From contig JACCEP010000003.1 in NCBI GenBank assembly GCA_013416395.1, positions 1 to 64,000 of the forward strand: DNA of 64,000 nt. Direction: 5' to 3'. The notes beneath the pieces were generated by a model. The model saw nothing but the letters and a program-made list of their open reading frames with translations. It was not told the DNA's origin and made no database searches. The position numbers and the translations under genes are program-made. Shown piece by piece: positions 25,646 to 34,989 of the stretch. The stretch is from Alcaligenaceae bacterium. Its GTDB lineage: Bacteria > Pseudomonadota > Gammaproteobacteria > Burkholderiales > Burkholderiaceae_B. How positions within the stretch are numbered: the first letter of the stretch is position 1; every line of letters starts with the position of its first letter.

Positions 25646-27787
25646 ATGACTATAAATTCTCCACATTCAATTAAAGAACTTCTGCATCCACGTAACGTTG
25701 CCATTGTTGGCGCGTCGGGCGACATCAGCAAATGGGGCGGCCGTTTGCTCAGTTACATGAGCAAGCACCCGGTTGAAGGCCGCGTGTTCCCCATTAACCC
25801 CAAGGGCGAGATCCTGATGGGGGTGCAAAGCTACCCGAGTCTGGGTGATTGCCCTGAGCCCGTTGATATGGCGGTGTTGCTGGTGCCGGGCACCCGGGCG
25901 TTGGCCAGCGTTAAGGAATGCGCGGCCAATGGCGTAAAAAGCGTTATTGCCATTACCTCGGGTTTTGCGGAAACGGGGCCAGAAGGCCTGGCCATGGAGC
26001 AGCAACTGGTGGCAGAGGCCCGCAAGGGCGGAATGCGTCTGATTGGCCCCAACTGCATGGGTTTGCTTAATACCCATCACAACCTGGCAGCAACCACGGC
26101 CGTGACCATGGCTTATGTAGATAAGCTACCCAGAGGCCCCATAGGCATGGCGTCGCAAAGCGGTGCGCTGATGGGCGCCATGCTGGCACGCGGTGTGGAT
26201 ACGGGTGCGGGCTTTAGTTCTATGGTGTCGCTGGGCAACCAGGCCGATGTCGACCAGAACGATATTTTTGATTACCTGATTGATGATCCCAAAACGGAAA
26301 TCATTGCGCTCTATATAGAAGCCGTAAAAGGCCCGGCGCGATTTGTCGAGCTGCTGAATCGCGCCCGGCAGGTGGGCAAGCCTGTGCTCATTGTGAAGTC
26401 TGGCCGCACCGCTGCAGGCGAGCGTGCCGTGATGTCGCATACGGCCAGCCTGGCAGGCGCCTGGGCGTCGTTTGAGGCTATTTGCCGAGCTTACGGTGCT
26501 TATCTGTTTGATAACGTGTTTGACTTACTGGCAGGCGCTCAGCTTATGGCGCGTGGCCAACGCATGCGTAAGCCGGGCGTGGCGGTGTTTTCTGGATCGG
26601 GTGGTGGCGGGGCGTTGTTTGTAGACTCTCTGGATGAGATCGGCCTGGAGTTGCCTGCGTTGTCTGAACGCACTCGCGAGGGTATCTCTGAGGTGCTGCC
26701 GCCTTCGCATCGCGAACTGCCCATCGATTTTGGTGTGATCAACCATGCGGCTGCGCCCGATCCGCGCTTTGGCGATGCCATTGCCACGACGCTGGGCCAT
26801 GTAATGGAAGACGAAGAAGTGGGTGCAGGCATCGTGTTTTTGACGACGCAGCCAAACATGGACAAGGTGGCAGATTCTACCGTTCGGGTGGGCGAGCAGT
26901 GCGGCAAGCCGCTGCTGTTTGTGCATGGTGCCAGTACCGTTGGTGATATTGCCCGCCAGTTTCTGCGCGGTAAGGGCTATGGCTATGTTGAAAGCCCTAA
27001 CGATGCCATCAGCGTGTTGTCAGCCCTGTGGAAGCGTGAGCGCCCGTTGGCCTCTGATAATGCGCCCGTGTCTGCGTTTTCTATTCCAGCTGATCTGGGC
27101 ACCGGTTACCTGACTGAGCCTGACGCCCGACGTTTGCTGTCGGCAGCGGGCATACCTGTTACGCCATGGCAAAGCGTAAGTTCTATTGATTACGCCATAG
27201 ACGTAGCAGCGACCATGGACGTGCCCGTGGTCATTAAGGCCGTTAGCCCGACGCTGGTTCACAAGAGTGACGTTGGAGCGGTCAAGCTTAATCTTGATAG
27301 CGATCAGGCAGTGCGCAGTGCGTGCAACGACATTGCGGCGGCACTGAAGAAGGAAGGGCATGAACTGACGGGCTACCTGGTTACACCCATGATACGTGCC
27401 GATGCGGAGTTAATTGTTGGCCTGCAACGCGACCCGGAGTTTGGCCCCATGGTAATGGTGGGCGCGGGCGGCGTGCTGGTTGAGCTAATGCAAGACGTGC
27501 AGCTGTGCCCGGCGCCGCTTACCCGCGAACAGGCCGGGGCCATGCTGGACCGCCTGCGCTGCAAGCCTTTGCTGGATGGCTGGCGTGGCAGCAAGCCGGT
27601 AAACCGCGAGCAACTGGTGGATATTTTGGTAGGAATAGGGCAGCTAGCCATGCAAATGCCTGGCCTTACCGAACTGGACATTAACCCGCTGTTTATTGCC
27701 GATGGCCAATTGCTTGCCGCCGATGCCCGTGCCGTGATTGCCGATGGTGAATTGCTTGCTGCCGATGATGCTGCAGTGGTTGCCTAA
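25646..27787 (+). CDS. NDP-forming acyl-CoA synthetase (fused alpha and beta subunits)
   Basis: A 713-aa protein related to acetyl/succinyl-CoA synthetases. The N-terminal CoA-binding domain (VAIVGASGDISKWGGRLLSY, about 14-33) is followed by the ligase-CoA domains with the phosphohistidine region MSHTASLAGAWASFEA (about 257-272) and a C-terminal ATP-grasp domain (VPVVIKAVSPTLVHKSDVGA, about 527-546, and LDINP). It would activate a carboxylic acid to its CoA thioester with ATP giving ADP and phosphate. It follows the Bug gene by 20 bp with AGGAG between them. Confidence 0.92.
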   Translation: MTINSPHSIKELLHPRNVAIVGASGDISKWGGRLLSYMSKHPVEGRVFPINPKGEILMGVQSYPSLGDCPEPVDMAVLLVPGTRALASVKECAANGVKSVIAITSGFAETGPEGLAMEQQLVAEARKGGMRLIGPNCMGLLNTHHNLAATTAVTMAYVDKLPRGPIGMASQSGALMGAMLARGVDTGAGFSSMVSLGNQADVDQNDIFDYLIDDPKTEIIALYIEAVKGPARFVELLNRARQVGKPVLIVKSGRTAAGERAVMSHTASLAGAWASFEAICRAYGAYLFDNVFDLLAGAQLMARGQRMRKPGVAVFSGSGGGGALFVDSLDEIGLELPALSERTREGISEVLPPSHRELPIDFGVINHAAAPDPRFGDAIATTLGHVMEDEEVGAGIVFLTTQPNMDKVADSTVRVGEQCGKPLLFVHGASTVGDIARQFLRGKGYGYVESPNDAISVLSALWKRERPLASDNAPVSAFSIPADLGTGYLTEPDARRLLSAAGIPVTPWQSVSSIDYAIDVAATMDVPVVIKAVSPTLVHKSDVGAVKLNLDSDQAVRSACNDIAAALKKEGHELTGYLVTPMIRADAELIVGLQRDPEFGPMVMVGAGGVLVELMQDVQLCPAPLTREQAGAMLDRLRCKPLLDGWRGSKPVNREQLVDILVGIGQLAMQMPGLTELDINPLFIADGQLLAADARAVIADGELLAADDAAVVA

Positions 27788-27824
27788 ACGCCCTGAACTT
27801 AAAAGAACAACTTAGGAAAACAAT

Positions 27825-28559
27825 ATGTCTGTTAAATATGAATCGAACGAGGGCATTGCGCTCATTACCATTGACCGCGCTGACAAGCGCAATGCCATCA
27901 ACCCTGGGGTAGCAGAAGGTTTAACCGCTGCCTGGGTGCGGTTTGCAGAGTCTGACGACCTGGTCGCCATTATTACGGGTGCAGGCAATGACGCGTTTTG
28001 TGTAGGCGCTGATTTGAAGGATTTGCCGGGAGAAGTATGGCCAGCGCTTCCTAACTTTGCCGTGCCGTGCGACAAGCCGGTTATTGCGGCGGTGAGCGGC
28101 TACGTGATTGGCGCGGGCTCCAGCATTGCGCTGTATTCAGACATTGTGATTGCCAGCGAGTCGACCAGCTTTATTTACCCGGAAGCCAAGGTTGGCATTT
28201 TTCAGGGGATTATGGGCGGGTTTCCCAAGAAAATGCCTTACGGCGTGGGGCTTGAATGGGCCATTACCGGCGACCCCATGAGTGCGCAGCGTGCGTACGA
28301 AATAGGCTTTGTGAACAAGATTGTGCCCGTGGGTGAGCAGGTGAACGAGGCCATGACGCTGGCGCGCAAGATTGCCGCCAATGCACCGCTGGTTGTGCAA
28401 ACCATGAAGCACCTGGCCCTGCAGACGCTGCCGCGCAGCCCCATGGATGAGTACTACCCGCAAAAACGCAGGCTAGAGGCTATTTCCAAGAGCCAGGATG
28501 CGCTTGAGGGACTTAATTCTTTTAAAGAGAAGCGGGCACCTAAGTTTACGGGGCGGTAG
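27825..28559 (+). CDS. Enoyl-CoA hydratase/isomerase-family protein
   Basis: A 244-aa crotonase-fold protein. Oxyanion-hole segments are GAGNDAFCVGADLKDL (about 46-61) and SGYVIGAGSSIALYSD (about 87-102). The second catalytic-type Glu is kept in YPEAKVGIFQG, while the first (normally in GGGxE) is replaced. The substrate may therefore differ from crotonyl-CoA. It lies directly behind the acyl-CoA synthetase and probably acts on its product. Confidence 0.9.
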   Translation: MSVKYESNEGIALITIDRADKRNAINPGVAEGLTAAWVRFAESDDLVAIITGAGNDAFCVGADLKDLPGEVWPALPNFAVPCDKPVIAAVSGYVIGAGSSIALYSDIVIASESTSFIYPEAKVGIFQGIMGGFPKKMPYGVGLEWAITGDPMSAQRAYEIGFVNKIVPVGEQVNEAMTLARKIAANAPLVVQTMKHLALQTLPRSPMDEYYPQKRRLEAISKSQDALEGLNSFKEKRAPKFTGR

Positions 28560-28592
28560 GTTTTTCTTTAGACGTTCAGCGTTTAGACGTTT

Positions 28593-28815
28593 GATATTTG
28601 GATAGTTGGACGTTTAGGCATGCCCTGCAAGGTGTGGGGTTTGCTGAAATGGAGAGGCCCAAAGGTTTCAAGGCTCTACAGCGTGCGGGTTAGGTCAATG
28701 TTTTATGGCTCTGCAACCCGTGGGGTTTACCGACGTGTAATTAGATATTTGGACATTTAGGCATGCCGCGCAATGTGCGTGGTTTGCCAACGTTTTCAGG
28801 CTTGGCAGCGTGTGG
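28593..28815. repeat. Two imperfect direct repeats in the gap after the enoyl-CoA hydratase gene
   Basis: Copy A starts at about 28593 and copy B at 28743. Both run GATATTTGG...TTTAGGCATGCC, then CGCAA/TGCAA, TGTG.G..GTTTGC, and end near CAGCGTG. Copy B lacks about 8 bp and later about 12 bp. No gene is visible between 28560 and 28884. The sequence may be an intergenic repeat family or eroded gene debris. Confidence 0.6.
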
Positions 28816-28884
28816 GGGATTCCCCGCGTATTCAGACCTTGGCTGCCTTACCTATTTTTTTAACCATTTATTTTCGGAATACTT

Positions 28885-29229
28885 ATGCTTAACAACTGGC
28901 CAGAACTTCTTCAAGACACCCGCAAAGCAAGCGCAGGCTTTGCCGAGCCTAACCCCGGCATGATGAAGGCGTTTCAAGGCCTTAACGCTGCACAAGGTTC
29001 GAACGGCGCGCTGGATGCCAAGACGCGTGAACTGATCGCCCTGGCCGTGGCTGTAACCACCCGTTGCGACAGCTGTATTGCTGCCCACGTGGCTGCTGCC
29101 CGCAAGGCTGGCGTGACCGCTGCAGAACTTAGCGATGCGCTGGGTACCGCCATTGCGCTGAATGCAGGCGCGGCGTACATCTATTCGGTACGCGCCATGG
29201 ATGCCTTTAGCCAGTTTGAAGAGGCGTAA
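28885..29229 (+). CDS. AhpD/carboxymuconolactone decarboxylase-like protein
   Basis: A 114-aa all-helical CMD-family protein. The redox motif CDSCIAAHV (about 68-76) gives the CxxCxxxH arrangement of AhpD-type alkylhydroperoxidases; flanking TRELIALAVAVTTRC and AGVTAAELSDAL are typical. It is followed 7 bp later by the sulfurtransferase gene, so the two probably share a transcript and may both serve thiol/redox chemistry. The exact reaction is unknown. Confidence 0.88.
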   Translation: MLNNWPELLQDTRKASAGFAEPNPGMMKAFQGLNAAQGSNGALDAKTRELIALAVAVTTRCDSCIAAHVAAARKAGVTAAELSDALGTAIALNAGAAYIYSVRAMDAFSQFEEA

Positions 29230-29236
29230 CAACACT

Positions 29237-30145
29237 ATGCGCACGCGTCCATTAATTGAGGCACAAGAACTCGCCGACCTGATGGCCGGCGGCGCAGGCA
29301 AGGTGCTTATCTGCGATTGCAGTTTTGACCTGGCCAACCCGGCTGCCGGTGAAGCCATTTACCGGCAGGGCCATATTCCCAATGCCCAGTATGTAAACCT
29401 GGATACTGACCTGAGCAGCGCCAAGAATGGGCATAACGGTCGTCACCCTTTGCCGGATGCGGCGCACTTTGTGCAACGCATGAAGGCGCTGGGGGCCAAC
29501 AACGACACGCTTATCGTGGCGTACGACAATGCTGCGGGTATGTATGCGGCGCGGCTTTGGTGGCTGTTGGGGTCGGTGGGGCATGAGCGTCGCGCTGTGC
29601 TTAACGGTGGGTTTGCTTCCTGGAAGGCTTCAGGGTTGCCGGTGCAGGCGGACGGTATTGAGGGCGCACAGACAGCCGGCGTTGGTGGCGCGCAAGCAGA
29701 CAGCATGTGTGGCGTGAAAGAGGGCAGCGTCAGCGCACGGCCCTCGTTGGTGAACTTGGTGGACAGGCAGTTTGTGCTGGCCAATATTGATACCCAGCAG
29801 CGGCTGGTCATCGATGCCCGTAAGGCCGAGCGTTTCAGGGGCGAGAACGAAACCATGGACGCCAAGGCAGGGCATATTCCCAAAGCCAAAAACCGGTTCT
29901 TTCAGCAAAATCTGGGCACAGACGGCAGGTTTAAGCCTGTGCCGCAGTTGCTGCAAGAGTTTGGTGCGTTACTGGTTAACCGGCCTGCCGAGCAGATTGT
30001 GCATCAGTGCGGTTCGGGGGTTACGGCTTGCCATAATGTGTTGGCGATGGAGGCGGCTGGCTTGTATGGGTCTGCGCTGTATGCGGGGTCTTGGAGTGAG
30101 TGGAGTCAGCATGAGGGGATGCCGGTGGTGGTTGGGGCGGCGTAG
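29237..30145 (+). CDS. sseA: Thiosulfate/3-mercaptopyruvate sulfurtransferase (two rhodanese domains)
   Basis: About 302 aa. Rhodanese domain 1 is inactive-type (about 1-150) and domain 2 carries the active-site loop HQCGSGVTACHN with the catalytic Cys and the CGSGV(T) form of mercaptopyruvate-preferring enzymes. The interdomain region near QADGIEGAQTAGVGGAQADS is longer and more irregular than usual. The ATG at 29237 (MRTRPLIEAQ) is the natural start, with GAGGCG upstream; an in-frame start at 29162 would overlap the AhpD-like gene. Confidence 0.88.
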   Translation: MRTRPLIEAQELADLMAGGAGKVLICDCSFDLANPAAGEAIYRQGHIPNAQYVNLDTDLSSAKNGHNGRHPLPDAAHFVQRMKALGANNDTLIVAYDNAAGMYAARLWWLLGSVGHERRAVLNGGFASWKASGLPVQADGIEGAQTAGVGGAQADSMCGVKEGSVSARPSLVNLVDRQFVLANIDTQQRLVIDARKAERFRGENETMDAKAGHIPKAKNRFFQQNLGTDGRFKPVPQLLQEFGALLVNRPAEQIVHQCGSGVTACHNVLAMEAAGLYGSALYAGSWSEWSQHEGMPVVVGAA

Positions 30146-30198
30146 GGCCGACTTCCCGCGTGGCTAATCGTAGCGCCTGAAAATTGGTTCTTTTGACG

Positions 30199-30424
30199 CC
30201 TTCGTGTGGGCTGGGGCTGTTTTCCGGCCGTCATGCGGTCGGGCGGTGCCCGACTTCCCGCACGCCCGCGCCTGATCGGGGCGGCCGCAAAACTCGCGGG
30301 GTCTGGAGCCCACTGGGCTCCAGACACGCGTCCCGCTCGAACAATTGCGGCCTTGCATCCCCGCTCAGGCACGTGCGCGCGGCGCATTCCTAATCCCGTC
30401 AAACAGCCCCAGCCCGCACGAAGG
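30199..30424. repeat. 226-bp imperfect long palindrome with a perfect central hairpin
   Basis: Outer arms 30199-30222 and 30401-30424 are inverted repeats matching at 23 of 24 positions. The centre is a perfect 11-bp stem GTCTGGAGCCC / GGGCTCCAGAC (30301-30311 and 30315-30325) with a 3-nt loop. The parts between also align when one arm is reversed (for example CGGCCGCAAAACTCG with GGCCGCAATTGTTCG), with small gaps. The whole is a single long stem-like structure of MITE or foldback type between the sulfurtransferase gene and a LysR gene. No gene lies in 30146-30680. Confidence 0.75.
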
Positions 30425-30680
30425 CTGCCGTCTTTTGTGTTGAACAGGTTATTGTCGAGTGTGATGCTGTAACCGACGTTTCATACGTGTGATGTGTTGT
30501 TTGGTGGGTTTACCCGTGCCGTTTGCGCCAACACCTTGTGTAAGCTCTTCGCTCGCAGCGGCAACCGCCGGTTTGCGTTGGGCATGGCGTTTTGCGCGAT
30601 TACGTATAACGGATGCTTGAAAGCCAGTTGCCTGAGTATATGTGGAAGGCTAAGTGCGCGGATGAGGTTGATGCTCGACT

Positions 30681-31625
30681 TCAGAGATTGGGCCCATCCC
30701 CCACATAGGCTGAGGCGTAGTTGTAGTGCTGCATGATGGGCAAGGTTTCTTGTGCGCTGCTGGCTGCACAGTGATCAATCAGCTTTACCAGTTGGTTGGT
30801 TATTTCTGGGTAGCGGCATACTGAGCGCTGCGCGATGCCGATTTCGCGAAAGGGCGGGTTGCCGGTAAGGGGTAGTACACGCAGCTTGTCGCTGTAGGGC
30901 AAATACGCGGCCGTCATGGGCACAATGGCTACACCTATGCCATGTTCTACGGCTTGAACCAAGCCGCTGACTTCGTCCAGTTCTAAAGCATCTTGAACGT
31001 TAATCTGTTCGCGTCGCAAGTATAGGTCTATGGCGCGGCCACCAAATGATGAACGGTCATAACGTATGTAGGGCAGGTCGTGCAAGGCGGCCTGCCAGTT
31101 GTTACCCGCATAATCGGCCGGAACCAGCGCTACAAATGGCTCGCGCAGCAGCGAATGCCAGTGGATTTCGGGAGGGGGGATAAACGGCGGGCGCACCATC
31201 ACAGCCAGGTCAATTTCGCCCGAATCGATTTGCCCCAATATATTCAGTGATGCTCCCGGCAGAACACGCACCGACATGCCCGGAAAGCTAACGCGAAATG
31301 CGGCCAAGGCTTTCATAAGCCACGATTGCTGAGCGGAAGTGATGGCACCCAAAGCAAGTGTGCCGCGTGTGCCGGTGGTGTTGTCGAGCTTGCCTAGTTC
31401 GGTTACGGCGGACACGATGTCTTCAGCGCGGCGGTGCACTTCGCGCCCGGCTGGCGTCAAGATGGCACGTCGACCAGTGCGGTCAAACAGGGTATGCCCA
31501 ATCTGCTCTTCCAGCCGCTGGATGTGACCGCTGACCGCCCCTTGCGTCAGGCCGATATGCTCGCCTGCCCGTGCAAAACCGCCATGGCGCACCACGGCTA
31601 AAAAGGTGCGTAACTCTGTAATCAT
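30681..31625 (-). CDS. LysR-family transcriptional regulator
   Basis: A 314-aa LTTR with the N-terminal winged helix-turn-helix (ITELRTFLAVVRHGGFARAG, LTQGAVSGHIQRLEEQIG) and an effector-binding domain (GTLALGAITSAQQSWLM onward). It is divergent from the PLP aminotransferase gene at 31762 with about 136 bp between starts, so that gene is its probable target. The C-terminal 30 residues beyond ITNQLVKLIDHC are an unusual extension. Confidence 0.92.
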   Translation of the reverse strand: MITELRTFLAVVRHGGFARAGEHIGLTQGAVSGHIQRLEEQIGHTLFDRTGRRAILTPAGREVHRRAEDIVSAVTELGKLDNTTGTRGTLALGAITSAQQSWLMKALAAFRVSFPGMSVRVLPGASLNILGQIDSGEIDLAVMVRPPFIPPPEIHWHSLLREPFVALVPADYAGNNWQAALHDLPYIRYDRSSFGGRAIDLYLRREQINVQDALELDEVSGLVQAVEHGIGVAIVPMTAAYLPYSDKLRVLPLTGNPPFREIGIAQRSVCRYPEITNQLVKLIDHCAASSAQETLPIMQHYNYASAYVGDGPNL

Positions 31626-31761
31626 GACTGATCAGAATAAATAATGAGTTGCATCATTTATTGTAGCTTTATTTCGTTCGGTGTTGATGCGACACTGGGC
31701 TCTTGGCAAGGCCGCTGGGCTACTTGTTTTGGCTTTGATAAAAGACTTATAAGGAATAGTG

Positions 31762-32979
31762 ATGGATCTGCTTACCGAAAAATTCAGAAAATTGGGCACT
31801 GACAGTGCGCCTGGTCAAGAAGTGCGCCAGAATAGTGCTGAAGACGCGCCGGCCTTGAAAGGCGATAATCTGGATGGCCCCACGGTGGACTTTTCTCATG
31901 GCGATGTGGATGCATTTACGCCCATACCCGGCTCTTTTGACGTGTTCGCCGAAGGCGTTAAGCGTGGTGCTGCGCAGGCGTATACGGAATATCGCGGTAG
32001 CCTGGAGATCCGCCAAGACCTGGCCGGAAAATTGGCTGACTTTACCAAAGCGCCGGTTGCGGGTGATGAAGATCTAATTATTACCTCGGGCACGCAAGGT
32101 GCGCTGTTTTTGGCCGCAGCCAGCACCATCGCACGTGGCACCAAAGTTGCCATTGTTCAGCCTGATTATTTTGCCAACCGTAAGCTGGTTGAGTTTTTTG
32201 AGGGCGAGCTTGTTCCTGTGCCCATGGATTATCTGGGTACCGAATCGGGGTCGGGCATTGATTTAAATGTGCTGGAAGCCGCGTTTAAAAACGGCACAGA
32301 AGTGTTTATTTTTTCTAATCCCAATAACCCTGCCGGTGTGGTGTATTCGGCGCAAGAAATTGCCAGCATTGCACAACTAGCGGCCCGGTATTCGGTAACC
32401 GTGATTGTTGACCAGCTTTATTCGCGCCTTTTATATGACGGGCAACAATATACGCACCTGCGCGCCATGGATATGGGCGATGCTGACATCATCACCATTA
32501 TTGGCCCTTCAAAAACGGAATCCATGAGCGGGTATCGGGTAGGTGTTGCGTTTGGTTCGCCCAAGATTATTAGCCGCATGGAAAAGCTGCAGGCCATCGT
32601 GGCGCTGCGCGCCGCCGGGTATAACCAGGCGGTGCTGAAGACGTGGTTTGCAGAACCCGAAGGCTGGATGCTAGACCGCACCCGCAAGCACCAGGCCATA
32701 CGCGACGACATGCTTGAGGTACTGCGCGGCGCAGAAGGCCTGCAGGCGCGTACACCCCAGGCGGGTAGTTATTTGTTTCCGCAGCTGCCCAAGCTAACGC
32801 TATCGGGGCTGGAGTTTGTTCGCGCACTGCGCTTGCAGGCTGGGGTTATCGTGACGCCGGGCACCGAGTTTAGCCCGCACTCTGAGTCAAGCATACGGTT
32901 TAATTTTTCGCAGGATCATGGCAATGCAGTGCGTGCGGCGGAGCGTACAGTGGCGATGATTGAGCGGTATCGTGCTTGA
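31762..32979 (+). CDS. Class I/II PLP-dependent aminotransferase
   Basis: About 405 aa, fold-type I. It has the substrate/PLP motifs SNPNNPAGVVY, IVDQLYSRLLYDG (Asp to pyridine nitrogen) and the Schiff-base Lys in GPSKTESMSGYRVG, with a C-terminal Arg in SSIRFNFS. It resembles aspartate/aromatic aminotransferases; the amino donor is not predictable. I chose the ATG at 31762, which has AAGGA 6 nt upstream, over the adjacent GTG at 31759. A rho-independent terminator follows at 33066. Confidence 0.9.
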   Translation: MDLLTEKFRKLGTDSAPGQEVRQNSAEDAPALKGDNLDGPTVDFSHGDVDAFTPIPGSFDVFAEGVKRGAAQAYTEYRGSLEIRQDLAGKLADFTKAPVAGDEDLIITSGTQGALFLAAASTIARGTKVAIVQPDYFANRKLVEFFEGELVPVPMDYLGTESGSGIDLNVLEAAFKNGTEVFIFSNPNNPAGVVYSAQEIASIAQLAARYSVTVIVDQLYSRLLYDGQQYTHLRAMDMGDADIITIIGPSKTESMSGYRVGVAFGSPKIISRMEKLQAIVALRAAGYNQAVLKTWFAEPEGWMLDRTRKHQAIRDDMLEVLRGAEGLQARTPQAGSYLFPQLPKLTLSGLEFVRALRLQAGVIVTPGTEFSPHSESSIRFNFSQDHGNAVRAAERTVAMIERYRA

Positions 32980-33065
32980 GGTGTAAACACATTGGGGCGA
33001 GATACAACTGAAGGGTTGCCCATGTGAAGCACGGAGCCATGTGCCGTGTGGATAAAAAGACCGCG

Positions 33066-33100
33066 CCGACGCCTCTGCACTCTGTGTAGGCGTCGGTTTT
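33066..33100 (+). terminator. Rho-independent terminator after the aminotransferase gene
   Basis: Perfect 8-bp stem CCGACGCC (33066-33073) / GGCGTCGG (33089-33096) followed by TTTT. It ends Region C on the plus strand, 87 bp after the aminotransferase stop. Confidence 0.8.
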
Positions 33101-33402
33101 CATTTGTGCGTCTGCCTCTTCCACGGCCATTGTCTTTTCAGCCTGCGACCAGGCCTATATCGTTAACAGAGTAGCTCTGTCCGATATTTGTATGTCTTCT
33201 TCGGATAAAACGAGCACTATCGCGTAGCGTGTCAGTTCCTAATCGAGAGCTCGCAAGAGCTACGCGCCAATCATATAGTTAGAGGCCCGCGCTGCGGAAG
33301 CAACTGTTGAAACGCTGCCCGTCTCGAGGCGTTAAGCTCGCCAGCCTCATTGTGGAAAAAAACGATGCCCCGCGTCTTCCTTTCGGTTGCCATGATTTAA
33401 CA
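33101..33402. other. Gene-free stretch before the catabolic island
   Basis: About 300 bp without a supportable gene. It contains short local repeats (CGAGAGCTCGCAAGAGCTACGCG) but nothing I can assign. Confidence 0.4.
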
Positions 33403-33431
33403 TTGACATTCAACTGATATACACCTAATAT
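33403..33431 (+). promoter_or_regulatory. Promoter/operator module 1 (enolase-superfamily gene)
   Basis: TTGACA-N17-TAATAT, a near-perfect sigma-70 promoter 154 bp before the start at 33585. The spacer contains the sequence CTGATATACA shared with two other promoters of the island (36696 and 40780). The shared spacer plus -10 region probably forms the operator of the GntR regulator at 43484 (inference). Confidence 0.7.
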
Positions 33432-33584
33432 TCCAATCGCAATGAGTGAATGAAAGCTTAGAACGAGTTTGTCGCTATTCGTGTATTCCTCACAACACTA
33501 ATCGCCCGCGGTGCCCTGGTTGTGTCTGGGCTGGTGCGGTGCACTCATAAGCTGTGATCGGGAATCAATAAAGGAGATATTTCA

Positions 33585-34814
33585 ATGAATATAAAAAATG
33601 CAATTATTAGCGAAGTTAAAACTTTTTCTTGCAACAATTCTTGGCGAAATTATTATTTTCTGAAAATTACTACTGAAGACGGCGTTGCAGGCTGGAGCGA
33701 GTTCGATCAGAACTTCGGCTCACCTGGCGTTGATGCGGTGATCAAGCAAATCGGTCATCGTCTGATCGGCCAAAGCGTGATGGACCACGAGCATATTCGG
33801 GAAGATCTGCGTAATGTGACTCGGCCGGGTCAGGGTGGTGTTGTTGGACAGGCGCTTGGAGCGATCGAGAACGCACTTTTAGATGCGAAGGCAAAAACGC
33901 TTGAGGTCCCTTGTTACACGCTTCTTGGTGGCAAAGTGCGTGATCGGATTCGGGTTTATTGGTCCCACTGTGTGTCTTACCGCGCGAGAACGGAGCATTT
34001 CTCGCCGCCGATTTTCGATCTCGACGGCGTGCGCCAGATCGCTCGTGAAGTGCGTGAGCGTGGTTTTACGGGCCTAAAAACCAATATCTTCGAGTATGAC
34101 GAAAATGACAAGATCAAGAACTGGGCGCCAGGCTTTGGCAACCCGTTTGATCCTGGTCGCAACGTCGACCGTAAGACACGGCAAAACTTGCGTCGCCATC
34201 TTGAAGTGATGCGCGCTGAGGCTGGCCCTGACATGGATATCTTGGTTGATCTGAACTTTAATGCGCGTACGGAAGGCTATTTGGAATTGCTTCGCGAGAT
34301 CAATGATCTTGATATTTTTTGGGTCGAACTCGATACGCTGGATCCTGAGGCCATGGCATTGATCCGCTCTAAAAGTGCGCATCCGATTGCAGGCCTCGAG
34401 ACACTTATCGGCCTACAACAGTTCCTGCCGTTCTTCCGCGCACAAGCGGTCGACGTTGCGATCGTTGACACGCCCTGGAATGGGGTTTGGCAATCGATGA
34501 AGATTGCAGCAGCCGCTGAGGCGTATGAGATTAACGTTGCTTGCCACAACTTCTACGGTCATTTGTGCACGATGATGAATGCGCACTTTTGTGCTGCAGT
34601 ACCGAACTTGCGGATCATGGAAACTGATATCGATCGCGTTTCGTGGGATCACGAACTGTTCACGCACGTTCCAGAATATGTTGACGGCCATTTGATCATG
34701 CCGGATCGTCCTGGTTGGGGTACTGAGCCCATCGAAGCCGCATTGCTGGCCTATCCACCGCAGGACAACAACAATATGGTTAACCGACCAGTAGCAAGGT
34801 TAGGGAAGGTCTGA
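33585..34814 (+). CDS. Enolase-superfamily enzyme (mandelate racemase/muconate lactonizing type)
   Basis: A 409-aa protein with the capping N-terminal domain and a TIM barrel. The metal ligands are the Asp in DILVDLNFN, the Glu in FWVELDTLD and the Glu in PIAGLETL. A base Lys lies in GLKTN (single K, no KxK) and a conserved His in NVACHNFYGHL. The last feature recalls acid-sugar dehydratases (for example the galactonate type), but the substrate is not predictable. The start has AAGGAG upstream. It heads the catabolic island behind promoter module 1. Confidence 0.87.
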   Translation: MNIKNAIISEVKTFSCNNSWRNYYFLKITTEDGVAGWSEFDQNFGSPGVDAVIKQIGHRLIGQSVMDHEHIREDLRNVTRPGQGGVVGQALGAIENALLDAKAKTLEVPCYTLLGGKVRDRIRVYWSHCVSYRARTEHFSPPIFDLDGVRQIAREVRERGFTGLKTNIFEYDENDKIKNWAPGFGNPFDPGRNVDRKTRQNLRRHLEVMRAEAGPDMDILVDLNFNARTEGYLELLREINDLDIFWVELDTLDPEAMALIRSKSAHPIAGLETLIGLQQFLPFFRAQAVDVAIVDTPWNGVWQSMKIAAAAEAYEINVACHNFYGHLCTMMNAHFCAAVPNLRIMETDIDRVSWDHELFTHVPEYVDGHLIMPDRPGWGTEPIEAALLAYPPQDNNNMVNRPVARLGKV

Positions 34815-34895
34815 ACAAGTCGGTTTTCAGCTGAGCCCGCTGCCGTAAAAATTGAGTTTATTGAGTCTGTTTTTTCGGCTTCGGACTTGTTCAGA
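34810..34895. repeat. Inverted repeat spanning the end of the enolase-superfamily gene
   Basis: TCTGAACAAGTC (34810-34821, including the stop codon) and GACTTGTTCAGA (34884-34895) are exact 12-bp inverted repeats separated by 62 bp. There is an internal run TTTTTT at 34870-34875. It could be a transcript-end hairpin or the scar of a small element. Confidence 0.7.
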
Positions 34896-34989
34896 GTCTC
34901 CATAGGTATTTGAAACAGAGATTCCCTCCAATATTAAGGTTGTTTGTAAGGCTCGGATTTTCTTGACTGCTGTTATCACCTAGGCCAAT

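Noticed and set aside
28560-28884. Considered a CRISPR-like array because of repeated segments
   Set aside because: Only two diverged, unequal copies, no regular spacers and no cas genes in the window.
29162-29236. N-terminal extension of the sulfurtransferase gene
   Set aside because: It overlaps the AhpD-like gene and the extra residues do not belong to the rhodanese fold.
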